A stretch of 64,000 bases of DNA. Source: Lamellibrachia columna. Its lineage: Eukaryota > Annelida > Polychaeta > Sabellida > Siboglinidae. Below the pieces are notes generated by a model. That model ran no database searches. It was not told where the DNA came from and worked only from the letters and a program-made list of their open reading frames with translations. Shown here piece after piece: positions 44,556 through 55,984 of this stretch (its first letter is position 1; each line of letters starts with the position of its first letter). The stretch covers positions 16,536,545 through 16,600,544 of the forward strand of contig OY759270.1 in the NCBI GenBank assembly GCA_963662155.1. The letters are read 5' to 3'. A program made the translations under genes and the position numbers.

Positions 44556-44854
44556 TTTTCACGAGTTGCGCTATGGACTAAGGAGTTAGTCCTGGTGGTT
44601 CTTGGGCGCAGCGATACGTCGCGACTACGCGGGAAATCCCCGGAAATTGAGCCTAACTAGTGCTCGTGCATACCGACTAACGGGTTTACGCTATAGCCTA
44701 GGCGTTAAGCTATGGCGTAAGAGGTTAGTCCTGGTCCATGCATACGGCCCCTGAAGTCTCTGGAATCTAATATCGAACTGATCAATGGACTGTTTGCATA
44801 ACTTAGTACAATCGTAACAACCTCGCACTTGTTGAGTCTGTGTAGCCCGTTACG

Positions 44855-45480
44855 TCATTAGAGCCTGGTCCATTTTCCCTATAAAATATTGACCCAGCGG
44901 GTCCACTTTTTATTATAGGAAATGGACCCCCATAAAGAATTTGGACCCAGGGAGGTCCATATTCTATGGGGGGGTCCATTTGTTAAAGTTTAATGTAAAA
45001 GCTAATTGCATTTATGTTGTTGTGGTTTTTGTTGTTGAAGACGTGATAAAGGTCTTTGAAACAGGCATAGTGTTGTGAATTTAGCTTGAAATTATCTAAT
45101 TAAATATTATTTTAGAAAATTCGTAGAAAAGATGGTCATTACATTCCAGTTACAATGTACAAACTGGATTATATCATCTGATCAATTTTCACCTCTTCAG
45201 TGGTTCCATAAGGGGGGGTCCATACTCTATAATAGAACATGGAACCCCCGGTCCATTTTTTATGGGGGTCGATTTTCTGTCATACAGAAATTGTACCCCA
45301 ACAGAAAATGGACCCGGGGAAAATTCATAGAAGCAATGGTTTTGACATTCAAGTTACAGCCTACAAACTGCGTTATATTATCTGATCCATTTTGCACCTT
45401 TTTCAATGGAGTTACAAATCCTATAATCAAATATGGGTAATTTTCAATGAAGGTCCATGTTATATCTGACACAGGCATAA
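44855..45480. repeat. GGTCCATTTT / AAAATGGACC inverted-motif repeat
   Basis: Many GGTCCATTTT, GGGGTCCAT and AATGGACCC motifs in both orientations (44,867, 44,925, 44,945, 44,975, 45,215, 45,250, 45,310). A unit including ACATTCCAGTTACAATGTAC at about 45,138 recurs diverged at about 45,342 (period about 205 bp). It looks like two nested or tandem MITE-like copies. Ends and target duplication were not resolved. Confidence 0.6.
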
Positions 45481-45484
45481 CAGT

Positions 45485-46490
45485 AGTGACTGTAGGTAGA
45501 CAAATAAGTGCTGGGTCAGTGATGGTGACATCTGCTTGAGCTCTGCTGTAGCAGGACTACTGGGGAATCTACCCCCCCCCACACTCACCACAAAGACCCT
45601 TTGTGCGTGCCCCCCTAGTACATTGGTGTCTGCACCCATCAGGTGATTTCTATCAGTTATATGAACATAATCATTTCAATAACGGCCTGGGTGGCTGCAA
45701 TTTTGTCTTTATACCAAAGCCACATAGCAACAATGAACACAGCTCTAGTGTAGAGTTCACCTGAACAGTTAGTTCTTTGTATGCTGTGTATGACTCATGT
45801 GATAACAAAGCAATCTAGTTAGTTGACTGTGACATCAGGTGACAGCAAGAAATCCCCTTGTTTGTGTCAACAATTCTATAGCGTATCACAAGTACCACCA
45901 ACTTCTGGCGTAATTATTGTTTTTTTGTGTGAAAACTTTACAACCTTACTACATAGGCTACATCAAAGATTTACCCAAAGAAGTTGTATATATTTTTGCT
46001 GTGCTGTCCCTCAATAGAACGCACATCTTTATTTTGGCAATTCCACCATATGGTCAGCCTTACCATGTTTTGAATTTTTTATCTATACAAATAGGGTTCC
46101 ATTTTGAAGGTAAACATTACTACTAAAGGGAAATATGATGGATGTATCAATATTATTGCATGAATTTCAAAATATTTGAAGTCAAAATAACTAATGAAAA
46201 TAATTACTTCAAAATGAACAAATACGTAAATAACAATAATTGTTATATTTCAATTCAATATTTCAATGCTATCAATAACACATCAAGTGAAACACATTTA
46301 GACAAATGTTCAGCATTTCACCTGAACTGTTATGCCCAGTAGGAACCTCTTATCACAAAAATGGGTCAACTAACGTCCGTTAGCAAAATAGTATGTTTTA
46401 TATTGCTGTCCTATATTTAGAAGCAGAGAAAACATCAGTGTTATAATGTTATTATAGAAAACATCTCAACTTTGCTTTAAAATATTGTCA
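45485..46490. other. No gene seen
   Basis: AT-rich, with a C10 run near 45,575. Open frames are short and carry no recognised motif. Confidence 0.5.
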
Positions 46491-46497
46491 GGTGGTT

Positions 46498-46672
46498 GTT
46501 ACGCCCGGTACCAAGGTATTGTGATCATTGTTGCACCAGGCACCAAGGTATGGTGATTATTGTTGCACCAGACACCAAGGTATGTTGATTATTGTTGCAC
46601 CAGGCACCAAGGTAAGTTGATTATTGTTGCACCAGGCACCAAGGTAAGTTGATTATTGTTGCACCAGGCACC
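46498..46672. repeat. 32-bp minisatellite, about 5 copies
   Basis: CACCAAGGTAAGTTGATTAT, TGTTGCACCAGG at 32-bp spacing (for example 46,541 and 46,573). Each unit on the plus strand contains a splice-donor-like AAGGTAAGT (or GTATGT, GTATGG) and an acceptor-like TTGTTGCACCAG. Confidence 0.9.
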
Positions 46673-47250
46673 AAGCTTTAATGTTGCAAAAGTTAAGATA
46701 CATTCTGACCACTTTGCTAAGAGGCTTCAAAAGAAGGATGTTCAAAGGCTACTGCAGGAAATACAAGATCTGTCAAGATGTCCGGGTGGACAGGACATGA
46801 CAACTCACGTCACTTCCACCTGGATAATGGCTATAAACAGGTTACATTAGTGACACAGGAGGTACCTGCTGAGGAATTAAATAAAATGTTTTCCAAGGAA
46901 TATGTTACTTGGAAAAGTATTTGTCATACACAAAGATCTCATCAAGAATCAGTGCGCTATGATACAAGAGGTCAATGGTAACCTTAATGAGGACATATGT
47001 AGCACGCAAATTTATTTTGTAGAAAACATTCTGTCTAGTAACATTAAAGAAATCCAGTCTACCTAGATGTCAAATAAAAACTATGTTACACTGCATTTAC
47101 TCGTAGAACATAACACGATGAATGTTCAAGATGAAAATAATTTAACTAATTAGTTATATATTGGAATGACATCCTCATTGCAAATGACCAAATGGATGCA
47201 TGGCAGTAGCACCAGGTAGACAACTTCAGGAATGTGCACTACATCATGGA
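46673..47250. other. No gene recognised
   Basis: Two overlapping plus-strand frames (46,656-46,981) have mixed composition (for example HSDHFAKRLQKKDVQRLLQE). I do not recognise a family. The rest is AT-rich. Confidence 0.35.
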
Positions 47251-47257
47251 GAAAGGA

Positions 47258-47505
47258 CAACGCAGACGAAAGTGAGGTGCAACACACTTTGTTACGGAAA
47301 TAGTCGACCCAACAAAGAGACAGCAGCGTCTCTATCTGACAGCTTCTAAGTGCGGTTCTATCAATGAAGACGTCGGAAGACATAACCTTTTGGTAAGTCA
47401 TATATAACCGCACGTAGTAGCTGTCAGACAGAGACGCTGTCGCTGTTGGCTTTTTGTTGCGGCGACTATTTCCGTAACAAAGTGTCTGCGTTGTCACGTG
47501 ATGAC
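47258..47505. mobile_element. Fold-back element with about 100-bp arms
   Basis: ACAACGCAGAC, CACTTTGTTACGGAAATAGTC, in pieces, CAACAAA, CAGCGTCTCT.TCTGACAGCT and GTGCGGTT.TAT on the left (47,258-47,370) recur in reverse complement on the right (47,400-47,505). The centre is about 35-40 bp. This is a MITE-like hairpin; the right arm is less degraded at its end (CACGTGATGAC). Confidence 0.85.
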
Positions 47506-47880
47506 ATTTCGTCGTATGTACTTTTCTGCGCGCAGTCGTTAAAATATATCTTTTCGTTAAGAAATACCGACATGTGTAATCAAAAATAGGTATAGTGAAA
47601 GTAATCGGATTATGCATTGCGAAGTTTAGATACGGATGTTGAAAGGCGAGTGGTGTCATTCCATGTTGCATACCCTTTACTCTTTAGTATATATTAGTTA
47701 TAAAGGCCCAAGTTGATTCAGTTGCCCGTGGAGCCGGCACGGCGGCAGTAGTGGCAGTAGTATTACGTAACGTGCACAAATGCTGATTTGCTGTTGCATT
47801 ACCTTAATAAACATCAAATATATAATCGGTATAGCATATACATATAACAAATGTGTGCAATAACATCTTAGTTCGGTTAC

Positions 47881-47945
47881 CGTCTGGTTTTTTGGTCTGC
47901 TGTGCGTGACCACATCGGCCAGCTGCAGTTCCCGCTTCGACGCCA
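47881..47945 (-). other. Possible first exon, minus strand
   Basis: A small GC-rich island with an ATG in good context (AAAATGGCG) encodes MASKRELQLADVVTHSRPKN before a GTAACC donor-like site. It looks like a CpG-island first exon. No downstream exon was recognised, and the family is unknown. Confidence 0.3.
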
Positions 47946-48428
47946 TTTTGCGTGCATAATCTAGATTGCCCACATTCCATCTGGTGGCGCCACTATCTGG
48001 GAAGCGCGGCTAATTCCGTGATTGGACAACTGATCTGTGATGCCAGACGTAAATTCTAAGTGGTTGGGGGTAAATGTAAATGATTTTACAGTAATATTAT
48101 CATAATACCCTTTACATTGCTATCATCACTCATAGTTTGAACTCTAAACGTCATCTCATGTTGTAGGTTCTGAAACATTTTCTCCTATGATGTTTCTAAT
48201 GCATTTGATTTGTCTTGTTCTTTTGAGAACTTCCAAATGTATTGGTTTCAGTGCATCTATTTTTTGTGAGTACATGAAACCAAAATTTTTTTTCGTAATG
48301 AACTAACCTGTGAAATTACTTTTTTTTAATAATGGCATCAAGATGGGCATTTCATAGGCAGGTGAAAGCTTGTGTTGAAAAAACAAATTAGAGATATTGT
48401 AAAATAAATAAAAGATGGTGCAAATGAA

Positions 48429-50506
48429 ATGCTTGACATACCATTTTCTGATACTGATAATGGACAGGGAAATGGAATAGACTCTGCCATCTCAGAAAAA
48501 CACGGGCATGATTTAGCACTGTCATTTTCTCATGAACATGACATGGCAGATGAAAATACTGGATCTTATTGCAATGAGAATGCTCCAGAGAGTTACCATC
48601 TTGAAGCAGAATGGACATGTATGTCTGAAACTGAAATGAGCAATTCATCCAGTGATGACAGCGCATTTGATGATGATGAGTTTGAAAGGCAGTGTGATAA
48701 TTATGATGGAGAGGAAGATGAAGGGGAAGAAGATCACTTTGAGAGAGATCATGCTGACACTGATATTGACTTTAGAAGTAGGTATGATATTATCTCAGAT
48801 TGGGCACTTTCATTCAAAGTTAAAAATAATGCTGTAACTGCCCTTCTCACCATTCTTCAGCCTCACTTTCCAGAGCTGCCCAGATATGTAAGGAAGCTAC
48901 TTGGAACTGTGAAAAAAACGTCAATGCAGTCTATTGCAAATGGATCGCACCATCATTTTGGTATACTCTCTGGCATTTTAGATGTACTGAGAGCATATCC
49001 TGTGCATGACTTTGGAGATGAGATAACCTTTCAGACCAATGTTGATGGATTACCTGTTTTCAAAAGCTCAAATTCCCAGTTCTGGCCCATGCTGGGATTG
49101 ATGGGCAAAGATCCTGAAAGAAAACCATTTTTAATTGGGCTCTTTCATGGAACAAGCAAACCAAAAAATGCTCGAGAGTTCCTGTCTACTTTTGTTGATG
49201 AGCTCACATCCTTGCAAACCACTGGAATCAAACATGGTGACAAAAATTACAAATGTTCAGTGTCAGCATTTATATGTAACATTCCTGCTCGAGCATTTGT
49301 GAAGAATGTGAAGTCGCATTCAGGTTATGCAGGATGTGACAAATGCATACAGCATGGAGAGTGTAATGGGAAAATGACCTTTCCAGACACATCTGCCCCT
49401 CTGCGTACAAATCTAACCTTTGATGAAATGACAGATGAAGAGCACCATCAAGGTGCCTCGCCTCTCCAAGGAACCGGCATAGGTATGGTCAGCCAGTTTC
49501 CACTTGACTATATGCACCTTGTATGTCTTGGTGTAATGAGGCGGTTACTGCTTCTGTGGATGAGAGGACCATCGCGGTGTCGTGTGGGATCAGCTGTGAC
49601 AGAGAAAATATCAATAGTATTGACCTCCATGCGTGGTTTCATTGCCAAGGAATTTGTCAGAAAACCAAGGGCTCTAAGAGAAATTAACAGATGGAAGGCA
49701 ACTGAATTTCGCCAGTTTTTGTTGTATACTGGTCCAGTTGCTCTTATCAACAAACTTCACCAAGATGTCTACAAGAATTTTTTGCAGCTCCATGTAGGTA
49801 GATTCATTTTGGTTAACCCATACCTATGCTCACTATACTGTGACTATGCTCATGATCTGTTGGTGCAGTTTGTACATTACTTTGGGGAACTCTATGGAAG
49901 AGACATGCTGGTATACAATATTCATGGCCTTGTTCATCTTGCCAATGATGTCAGGAAATTTGGCTCTCTGGACAATGTATCTTCCTTTCCTTTTGAAAAC
50001 TTCCTTCAGTCCCTGAAGAAGATGGTGAGGAAACCCACATGTCCCCTTCCACAAATTGTGAAGCGAATGTCAGAATTGAAAGGACACAAACTAAGGAGGA
50101 GAAGCACTGTGAGGAAAAATGGGGAATTAAAAAAAGCACAATGAAGGCCCTGTGCCTGCAGGATTTTCACATTGCAGACAGTATAAAGAAGTCCATTTTG
50201 ACAAAACCTTGGTTACAACAGCAAGCAATGGGTAACAGTTGTGTGAAAATGAAAGGAGATATTGTGTTAGTTTGCAACATTTTGTTTGATGATCAACAAG
50301 ACTCTGTTTTTATTGCTGTAAAAAAATTCAACTGTGTTGATGATTTTTACGCGTATCCTTGTGCATCAAGTTGTCTACGTGTGCATCAAGTGTCTACTCT
50401 CAGCAGGAGACCGACAGTTCTTCCAATGAATCTCTTTGAAATGAAATGCATGATCTTGCCATGTGGTGATGAAAAATATGTTGTCTATCCACTGTATCTT
50501 ATTTAG
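48429..50506 (+). pseudogene. Transposase (Tnp2/CACTA-like) exon of a transposase-DUF4806 gene
   Basis: From ATG 48,429 an acidic N-terminal part (DSAFDDDEFERQCDNYDGEE) leads into a transposase-like domain: PELPRYVRKLLGT, ITFQTNVDGLPVFKSSNSQF (putative first Asp), KPFLIGLFHGTSKPKNAREF, the zinc-ligand-like CDKCIQHGEC, SQFPLDYMHLVCLGVMRRLL (second Asp) and SSFPFENFLQSLKKMVRKP (Glu). The frame stops at 50,144. In another frame the expected C-terminal part follows (GDIVLVCNILFDD, VDDFYAYPCASSCLRV, LPCGDEKYVVYPLYLI) to 50,506, so one frameshift lies between about 50,060 and 50,140. Invertebrate genes of this type are transposon-derived and followed by DUF4806 exons, as here. The exact superfamily is not certain. 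Confidence 0.8.
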
Positions 50507-50630
50507 AAAGATTGTTTTCTAAGATTGGGATTACTATAATGCTGGACTCTATTGTGCAACATCATGAGTAATGATTTGTATTGTCATGTATAACCGCAAT
50601 GTAAACGATGACTTTTGTGTGATTTTGTAG

Positions 50631-50798
50631 TCTATTTCATCCAGAAAATGTCATGTAATGAAAAAAGTAACAAAGCAATTTCACATTATCTGAATGTTCA
50701 GAATCGTATGAGAAGGCTAGAGCCAGGAGTCGACAGGCAGAGGACACCTCTGATGTGGGCACTACTGATACAGATGCTCCTGTTAAGAAAAGAAGGAT
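50631..50798 (+). pseudogene. DUF4806 gene, Lys/Arg-rich linker exon
   Basis: After TTTTGTAG, ends at a GTATGT donor. The useful frame reads ESYEKARARSRQAEDTSDVG, TTDTDAPVKKRRM, a low-complexity linker with a nuclear-localisation-like basic end, as found between the N-terminal region and the DUF4806 domain of this gene type. Its upstream part is open in a different frame. It joins the next exon in phase. Confidence 0.6.
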
Positions 50799-51137
50799 GT
50801 ATGTACACTTTATCTCTCATAGATTTTCATATATATGTTTATATGGAAATATGTGTCAGTGGCCAAAAATATATCAGTTGGATGAGATAGGAGGCATTAT
50901 TTTGAAGTAATTTCTTCTTCAGGGAATGACAAAATGTCATATGATATGCACAATAATCTGCTTTCTCATACTGACTTTAAATAAGATTGTAAAATGTTTT
51001 CTCTGTATATAGTTTTCATGTAGTGCTGCCATTGCAGAACATCTAATGAGAAACAATTAGAATATTACATGTACATACATAAGTTTTGCAGACTGATTAA
51101 AAATCAAAATCTAATGAGTTACTCATTTCCTTTTCAG

Positions 51138-51470
51138 AACACCAAAACATTTAGATTCTTCCGAAAGTGAAACTGACAGCGAACCAGTGACAGTCAAAAA
51201 TGCTACAACTTTGAAGAGACCGCCAGCCGTTCCGACAGCTCCACTTCTACCCGTTCCTGTACCTCCACAAATGCAATCAACCGCACCACTTCCTCACATA
51301 AGATCACCACTTCCTCACATAAGATCACCACTTCCTCACATAAGATCACCACTTCCTCACACAAGATCACCACTTCCTTGCATAAGATCACCACTTACAA
51401 GCTGTCCTGTGCCATGCCTTCCAACAGATCCTACTGGACCCTTTGAACCCAAGGCACATGCTTGTTGCAA
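51138..51470 (+). pseudogene. DUF4806 gene, Pro-rich repeat exon
   Basis: Acceptor TTTTCAG. Reads TPKHLDSSESETDSEPVTVK, then Pro-rich sequence with five tandem heptapeptides LPHIRSP (21-bp units), ending near a weak donor (GTAGTA). The frame is open for 111 codons. The repeat is probably disordered. The boundary at the 3' side is uncertain. Confidence 0.6.
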
Positions 51471-51760
51471 GTAGTATTTTGATCTTTCCAACGTGTAATA
51501 GAATGTACATTGTTGTGAATTTTGAAAATTGTCGCAACTTGTGAGTGCATTTGGTCACAAGCTTCACATTCAAACTCACGTAACCAGGTACTCTTTCACA
51601 CACATGCATGTGTATGCACCCACAGTACATATGCCTACACACATACACAAATGACCTGCCACCTGATGAAACATTAATAAATCATGAATGCACTCATATA
51701 TTTGTGATAGAGTTTCAAGGCTGACAATGGTTTCTGCAATGCTCCTTTGGTTTTTTTCAG

Positions 51761-51978
51761 TTGTGGAGCAAATGCTCTATCAAATAAGCCTTAATCAGGA
51801 GGAGCTGAAATGACAGTATCGCAACCTCTTCAAGGAGGTTAAGGAACTCAAGGACCTGAGGGCAAAAGAAGATGTACCTGGCGAAATTCCCGAGGACATC
51901 CATCTCCCTCTGGAAACCATGGAGTCTGTGGACTCCATGGAGGAGAAAACCAAGGACCCAGTGATGGAAAGATGCCTG
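51761..51978 (+). pseudogene. DUF4806 gene, coiled-coil exon with stop
   Basis: Acceptor TTTTTTTCAG and donor GTGAGA. Reads VVEQMLYQISLNQEELK, then TGA (51,811-51,813), then QYRNLFKEVKELKDLRAKED, VPGEIPEDIHLPLETMESVD and DPVMERCL. The helix followed by LPLETMES and the L.....D..ME..L pattern is the N-terminal part of DUF4806. The in-frame stop disables it. Confidence 0.72.
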
Positions 51979-52209
51979 GTGAGAACATTTATAGTGCACA
52001 TTTATAGTGCACATTTATAGTGCACATTCATATAATGTATGGCAAATTGTTGCTCTGACTTGATCCTTACCATTGTCTGTATTTTCTGAAATTCCTTTCA
52101 TATACTTTAGTCTTGTGTTTTTTTTGCTTAAATCCTTTGCCTCTTAATTTGCGTACTCTCCCTCAGTGAGAGCTTTATACTATATACCACATATAGGTTT
52201 CAACATATC

Positions 52210-53640
52210 CAGATTTTTTATGAAGAATAACAAACCAATTTCAGACAAGAAAGAGATAGGAAATTGATTTAATAATTTTTTTACAAATGTTGGCCCAAAT
52301 CACGCAAAACAGATTTCATTACCAGATATATCTATTGATGACTACTTGGGAAAAGGACTGGAAAGTAGTGGTTTTTTTATGGTATGTTTACAAGTTACAG
52401 ACCCACATCATTGTTACCTCAGTTATAAAAACATGCTAGAAAAAATTTATTTGCTGATGACACAAACGTGTTTTACTGTGACAGTAATTTAAATGAACTG
52501 ATCCGATGGACAAACACAGAGATGGATAAGCTGCTTGTGTGGTTTGCTGTAAATAGGTTATCAATAAATATTACAAAAACAAATTGCATGGTGTTTGGAA
52601 ATCACAAACTGAATACAATCATCTTCATAAAGATCAACAAAGAAGCACTTGATATAGTTGAAGTCACTAAATGTTTAGGTATTCTGATTGATGACAAGTT
52701 AATGTGGAAAATTCATGTTTCCTTGGTGAAATCTAAACTTTCAAAGTGTTGTGCCATTATGTTCAGAGACAGCGCCATGATTGACAGATGTGGCTTGAGA
52801 GTAATATACCACTCACTCTTTTTTGCCTTATATTATGTACTGCGTTGATACTGTGTATGGGACAACACTTATGATACACATATTGAGTGTTTAGTCTTGT
52901 TACAGGAAAAGGTATTAAGGTTACTTTGTGGTGCTATGAGGTTGGATCACACATCTAGGCTATTTTATAATCTTCGCATTCTTAAAGTACCAGATATTGT
53001 GGAGTTAAGAATTGTTATAATTGTGTTTAAGGCATATCACAATCAATTGCCAAAGTTTTTTCACTCAGCACGAATCTGTTTATGCAACCCGACAAAATTA
53101 CACATTTACTCAAAAGTGTGCACGTTCTAATATGAAAAGTATGAGTTTATCAATTAAAGGTGTACAACTCTGGAATTCTCTTGATAGTTCACTATTTTGT
53201 TTGTCGGAATTTTCATCTTTTTAAAAAAATATAAAGCTACAATTTTGAAGAGTTATGAATCTGATATGTAACTATTTATGGTTAAGAAATGACTGAGATT
53301 ACGGTTATAAAATAATATTTTGATCTAAATTGCTTGAGGTGGTTTTAGTTAAATTGACTGCAAATTCAAATTGGCTTGGGGTGTAATTAAATTTACCACT
53401 TCACATTCGGCCTGCCATAAAAAACATGAAGTCTCATGTACCATGTTTTAAAAACGAAACAATCTGTCACATGCGTACAATTGTATACTGTATTTTATTC
53501 AGTACTATGTATTTTTATTTGTAATAGGGCAAGTAACACAAGTATTACACTTCTAATTGCCTTTTTCGACAATTTTACAGTTACGAAATGCTGTTCTGTT
53601 ATGTTTGTATATTATTGTTGTTGAAAAATAAAGATTCATT
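52210..53640 (+). mobile_element. Jockey-superfamily LINE remnant with internal deletion
   Basis: Starts inside the RT region (NNFFTNVGPNHAKQISLPDI, DDYLGKG). A short YRPTSLLPQL piece then joins directly to LFADDTNVFYCDSNLNELIR, so the RT palm between them is deleted. It continues LLVWFAVNRLSINITKTNCM, VTKCLGILIDDKLMWKIHVS, a stop near 52,846, then LQEKVLRLLCGAMRLDHTSR, FKAYHNQLPKFF, and in another frame KSMSLSIKGVQLWNSLDSSL. Ends near AATAAAGATTCATTC. It lies in the intron between two DUF4806 exons, on the same strand. Confidence 0.82.
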
Positions 53641-53713
53641 CTTAGGTTCATAGCTCTGGGAAGAAAAATACAGGTGCTCTACTGTATGTATATATATTCG
53701 CTTACTTTTTCAG

Positions 53714-53861
53714 GTCAAGTACCTAGGATCCATTGGAGGATGAAGGATGCTGCCCGGAAAATTATGAGTCGGGTCATGACAAATGACCTGGTTCAGAAAT
53801 TCAATTGGAATGGGAGGAAAAAGAGCCTTTCTGACCCTTCGTCTAAACAAAGTGGTGATTA
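53714..53861 (+). pseudogene. DUF4806 gene, conserved core exon
   Basis: Acceptor TTTTTCAG and donor GTAAGT. In one frame VKYLGSIGG, then after a one-base shift (near 53,740) RMKDAARKIMSRVMTNDLVQ, KFNWNGRKKSLSD. This is the hallmark of DUF4806 (a helix followed by FTN.LA.K.NW.GR..K.AF). Phe of FTN is Met here. Confidence 0.8.
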
Positions 53862-54533
53862 GTAAGTATATGTACTGTCAATGGTGCAACGTTGCACTTG
53901 CATTTGTAAACATCTATTGCATGTTTCTCTAATTAGGCAGGCTTTTCTACATTTTTAAATGCATACTGTCTTGAAGTTCAGTTTTCTCAAATGGATCAGA
54001 TCTTGTAATGTGAACATTATTTTCTACTGTGTGGTGCTGTTTCCTTTGTCTATGTTATCTATGTATGTTAGATTAAAAATTCGCTCTGTTTTCATTTCAT
54101 GCGTGATGTTACCTGTTGATAGAATTGCCTGGTTATTACAGCATAATTTTACTACATGAAGCCACTACTCTGTTAGTTTCACCCTTGCAGATGGTGAGAT
54201 ATGCATGATATGCATATTCACCATCTCAAAAAGATTGCACATGCATCTACAGTGTGTGAGAAAACTGCTCATTCAGAAGGAGGAAATATGGAATATTATG
54301 GATGACTGAAACTAGATGATGATGTTTTAAGCTTTTACTGGTTTAATCTACACTTTAATTAAAAATATAGTGTAGCAACCTTGCTTTTGTTGAATTTATA
54401 ATTTTCTACTTGAAACAATATACTAGCAGTAGCACTTTAACAAGTGGTGCACATTCCATTTTTACTAGACCCTGTAAGTGTATTCTGACAGTTTCTAGGC
54501 ATTTCGTTTTCACTGGTTTTATACTCTTTTCAG

Positions 54534-54694
54534 AGGCTGTCAAACTGAACACAATTCTTGGAGAAATGAAAGAAGATGTCATTGCAGGAGCTTGTAAATT
54601 TTGGCTGCGCTACGCGAAGGACCGGGATGGAGGCAGGCAGAGGAGGACTCTTCTGAAAGCACCGAACAGCCTGAACAACCCCAGTTCAGAGTAG
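54534..54694 (+). pseudogene. DUF4806 gene, last exon
   Basis: Acceptor CTTTTCAG. Reads AVKLNTILGEMKEDVIAGAC, KFWLRYAKDRDGGRQRRTLL and stops at 54,692. It is the C-terminal helix region of DUF4806 (I...I..WL..A..R). The frame is intact within the exon. Confidence 0.75.
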
Positions 54695-55425
54695 TAGTGG
54701 GAGAAGTGAAATTAAGTAATCATTATGAAAAATTGCAGTTTGCTAAGGAAGGAAAAGAACATTTTACACAGGAATCAGTTTTTGATGACTTGTGTATGTA
54801 CCCAATTAATTTGTTTTTGTGTTTTGGTAAAAATGTTAATTGCAATGTTTTTGTTTCTGTGTGGACTATTACATGATTAGCAGCAGATATTGCTGTTCAT
54901 TGCAGTTATGTAAATGTGTTGCTGTTGTTATAATTCATAATTTTTCTGAAGTCATATTAACATTACATTGATTAAAATGTTGGTTTATCAGTTGTATCGC
55001 TTTTGTGGTGTGGTTTTATTTAGTACTGCAGTTTCACTTTGTTGTAGAATGTGCATATTACAATAGGCTAAAAAGCAGAATATTTACCATTGGAAAGCAT
55101 GATATGCTTCCTTGGTTCAATTGTTAGTGTTTATGTAGGATGTCAACTTGGATGTGGGTAGATGCTACGAGGGACCTTGTGAACCTCAATAATTCAACCT
55201 ATTTATGGTTAATATGAAAAGCTGTGATATCTTCACTACCACATTGATAAGCACATTATAGGAAATTGGAAGCACTTTACTCCATATTTGTTCTTTGCTT
55301 TTTCTTGCTTGATAGGAAATGAGCATTTTAATCACCATTAACAGTAATAATACTGACAAGTTTTTAGATGCACATGCAGTGACCAAATATATTATGGTCA
55401 TGCAGATTGCAGTAAAGAGGGTATA
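54695..55425. other. No gene seen
   Basis: AT-rich; may contain the 3' untranslated region of the DUF4806 gene. No other feature recognised. Confidence 0.5.
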
Positions 55426-55429
55426 CATT

Positions 55430-55918
55430 GGTCCAACGTTGGCAGTGAGTGTTGGCTGGACATTGGCCCAATGCCGTTGGCCCAATGGTGTCGACTTGGT
55501 GCAAAATGACATTGGCCCAATGTCAGGGTTCTGACAGTGGCCCCATGCCGAATGTTGCATTGGGTCAACGTTGGCAGTGAGTGTTGGCTGGGCATTGCCC
55601 AATGCCGTTGGCCCAATGGTGTCGACTTGGTGCAAAATGACGTTGGCCCAATGTCAAGGTTCTGACAGTGGCCCCATGCCGAATGTTGCATTGGGTCAAC
55701 GTTGGCAGTGAGTGTTGGCTGGGCATTGGCCCAATGGTGTCGACTTGGCGCAAAATGACGTTGGCCCAATGTCGGGGTTCTGACAGTGGCCCCATGCCGA
55801 ATGTTATATTGGGTCAACGTTGGCAGTGAGTATTGGCTGGGCATTGGCCCAATGCCGTTGGCCCAATGGTATCGACTTGGTGCAAAATGACGTTGGCCCA
55901 ATGTTGGCCCAATGCCTG
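55430..55918. repeat. 118-132-bp tandem repeat rich in TTGGCCCAATG
   Basis: CAACGTTGGCAGTGAGTRTT recurs at 55,434, 55,566, 55,697 and 55,815. Each unit has several TTGGCCCAATG, CAATGCCGTTGGCCC, GGTGTCGACTTGG and CAGTGGCCCCATGCC motifs. The third unit has a 13-bp deletion. Because TTGGCCCAA is near-palindromic, the whole array can fold in many ways. Minus-strand open frames (GQRHFAPSRHHWAN...) repeat with the array. Confidence 0.93.
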
Positions 55919-55984
55919 CTTGCTATCTGGGAAACCCGACAGTACGTAACCATCGCGAATTGATCGTGTATTTATACAATGCTG

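Larger units (their letters stand above)
40063..44750. mobile_element. PIF/Harbinger DNA transposon, 4688 bp
   Basis: Terminal inverted repeats GGGCCGTATGCATGGACC (left) and its exact complement at 44,733-44,750, with a 3-bp target duplication CTG (40,060-40,062 and 44,751-44,753). It carries the two genes typical of the superfamily, convergent: a Myb/SANT-like DNA-binding gene (plus) and a HARBI1-like nuclease gene (minus). The left end has two diverged tandem copies (about 90 bp) rich in AGTCTCAGACT and CTATAGACTAG palindromes. Related CTATAG/TTAGTC motifs occur at the right end. Both genes are damaged, so the copy is not autonomous. Confidence 0.95.

Noticed and set aside
55398..55901. 167-codon minus-strand frame with repeated peptide GQRHFAPSRHHWAN
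   Set aside because: Follows the tandem DNA repeat, breaks where unit length is not a multiple of three, and has no recognised domain.
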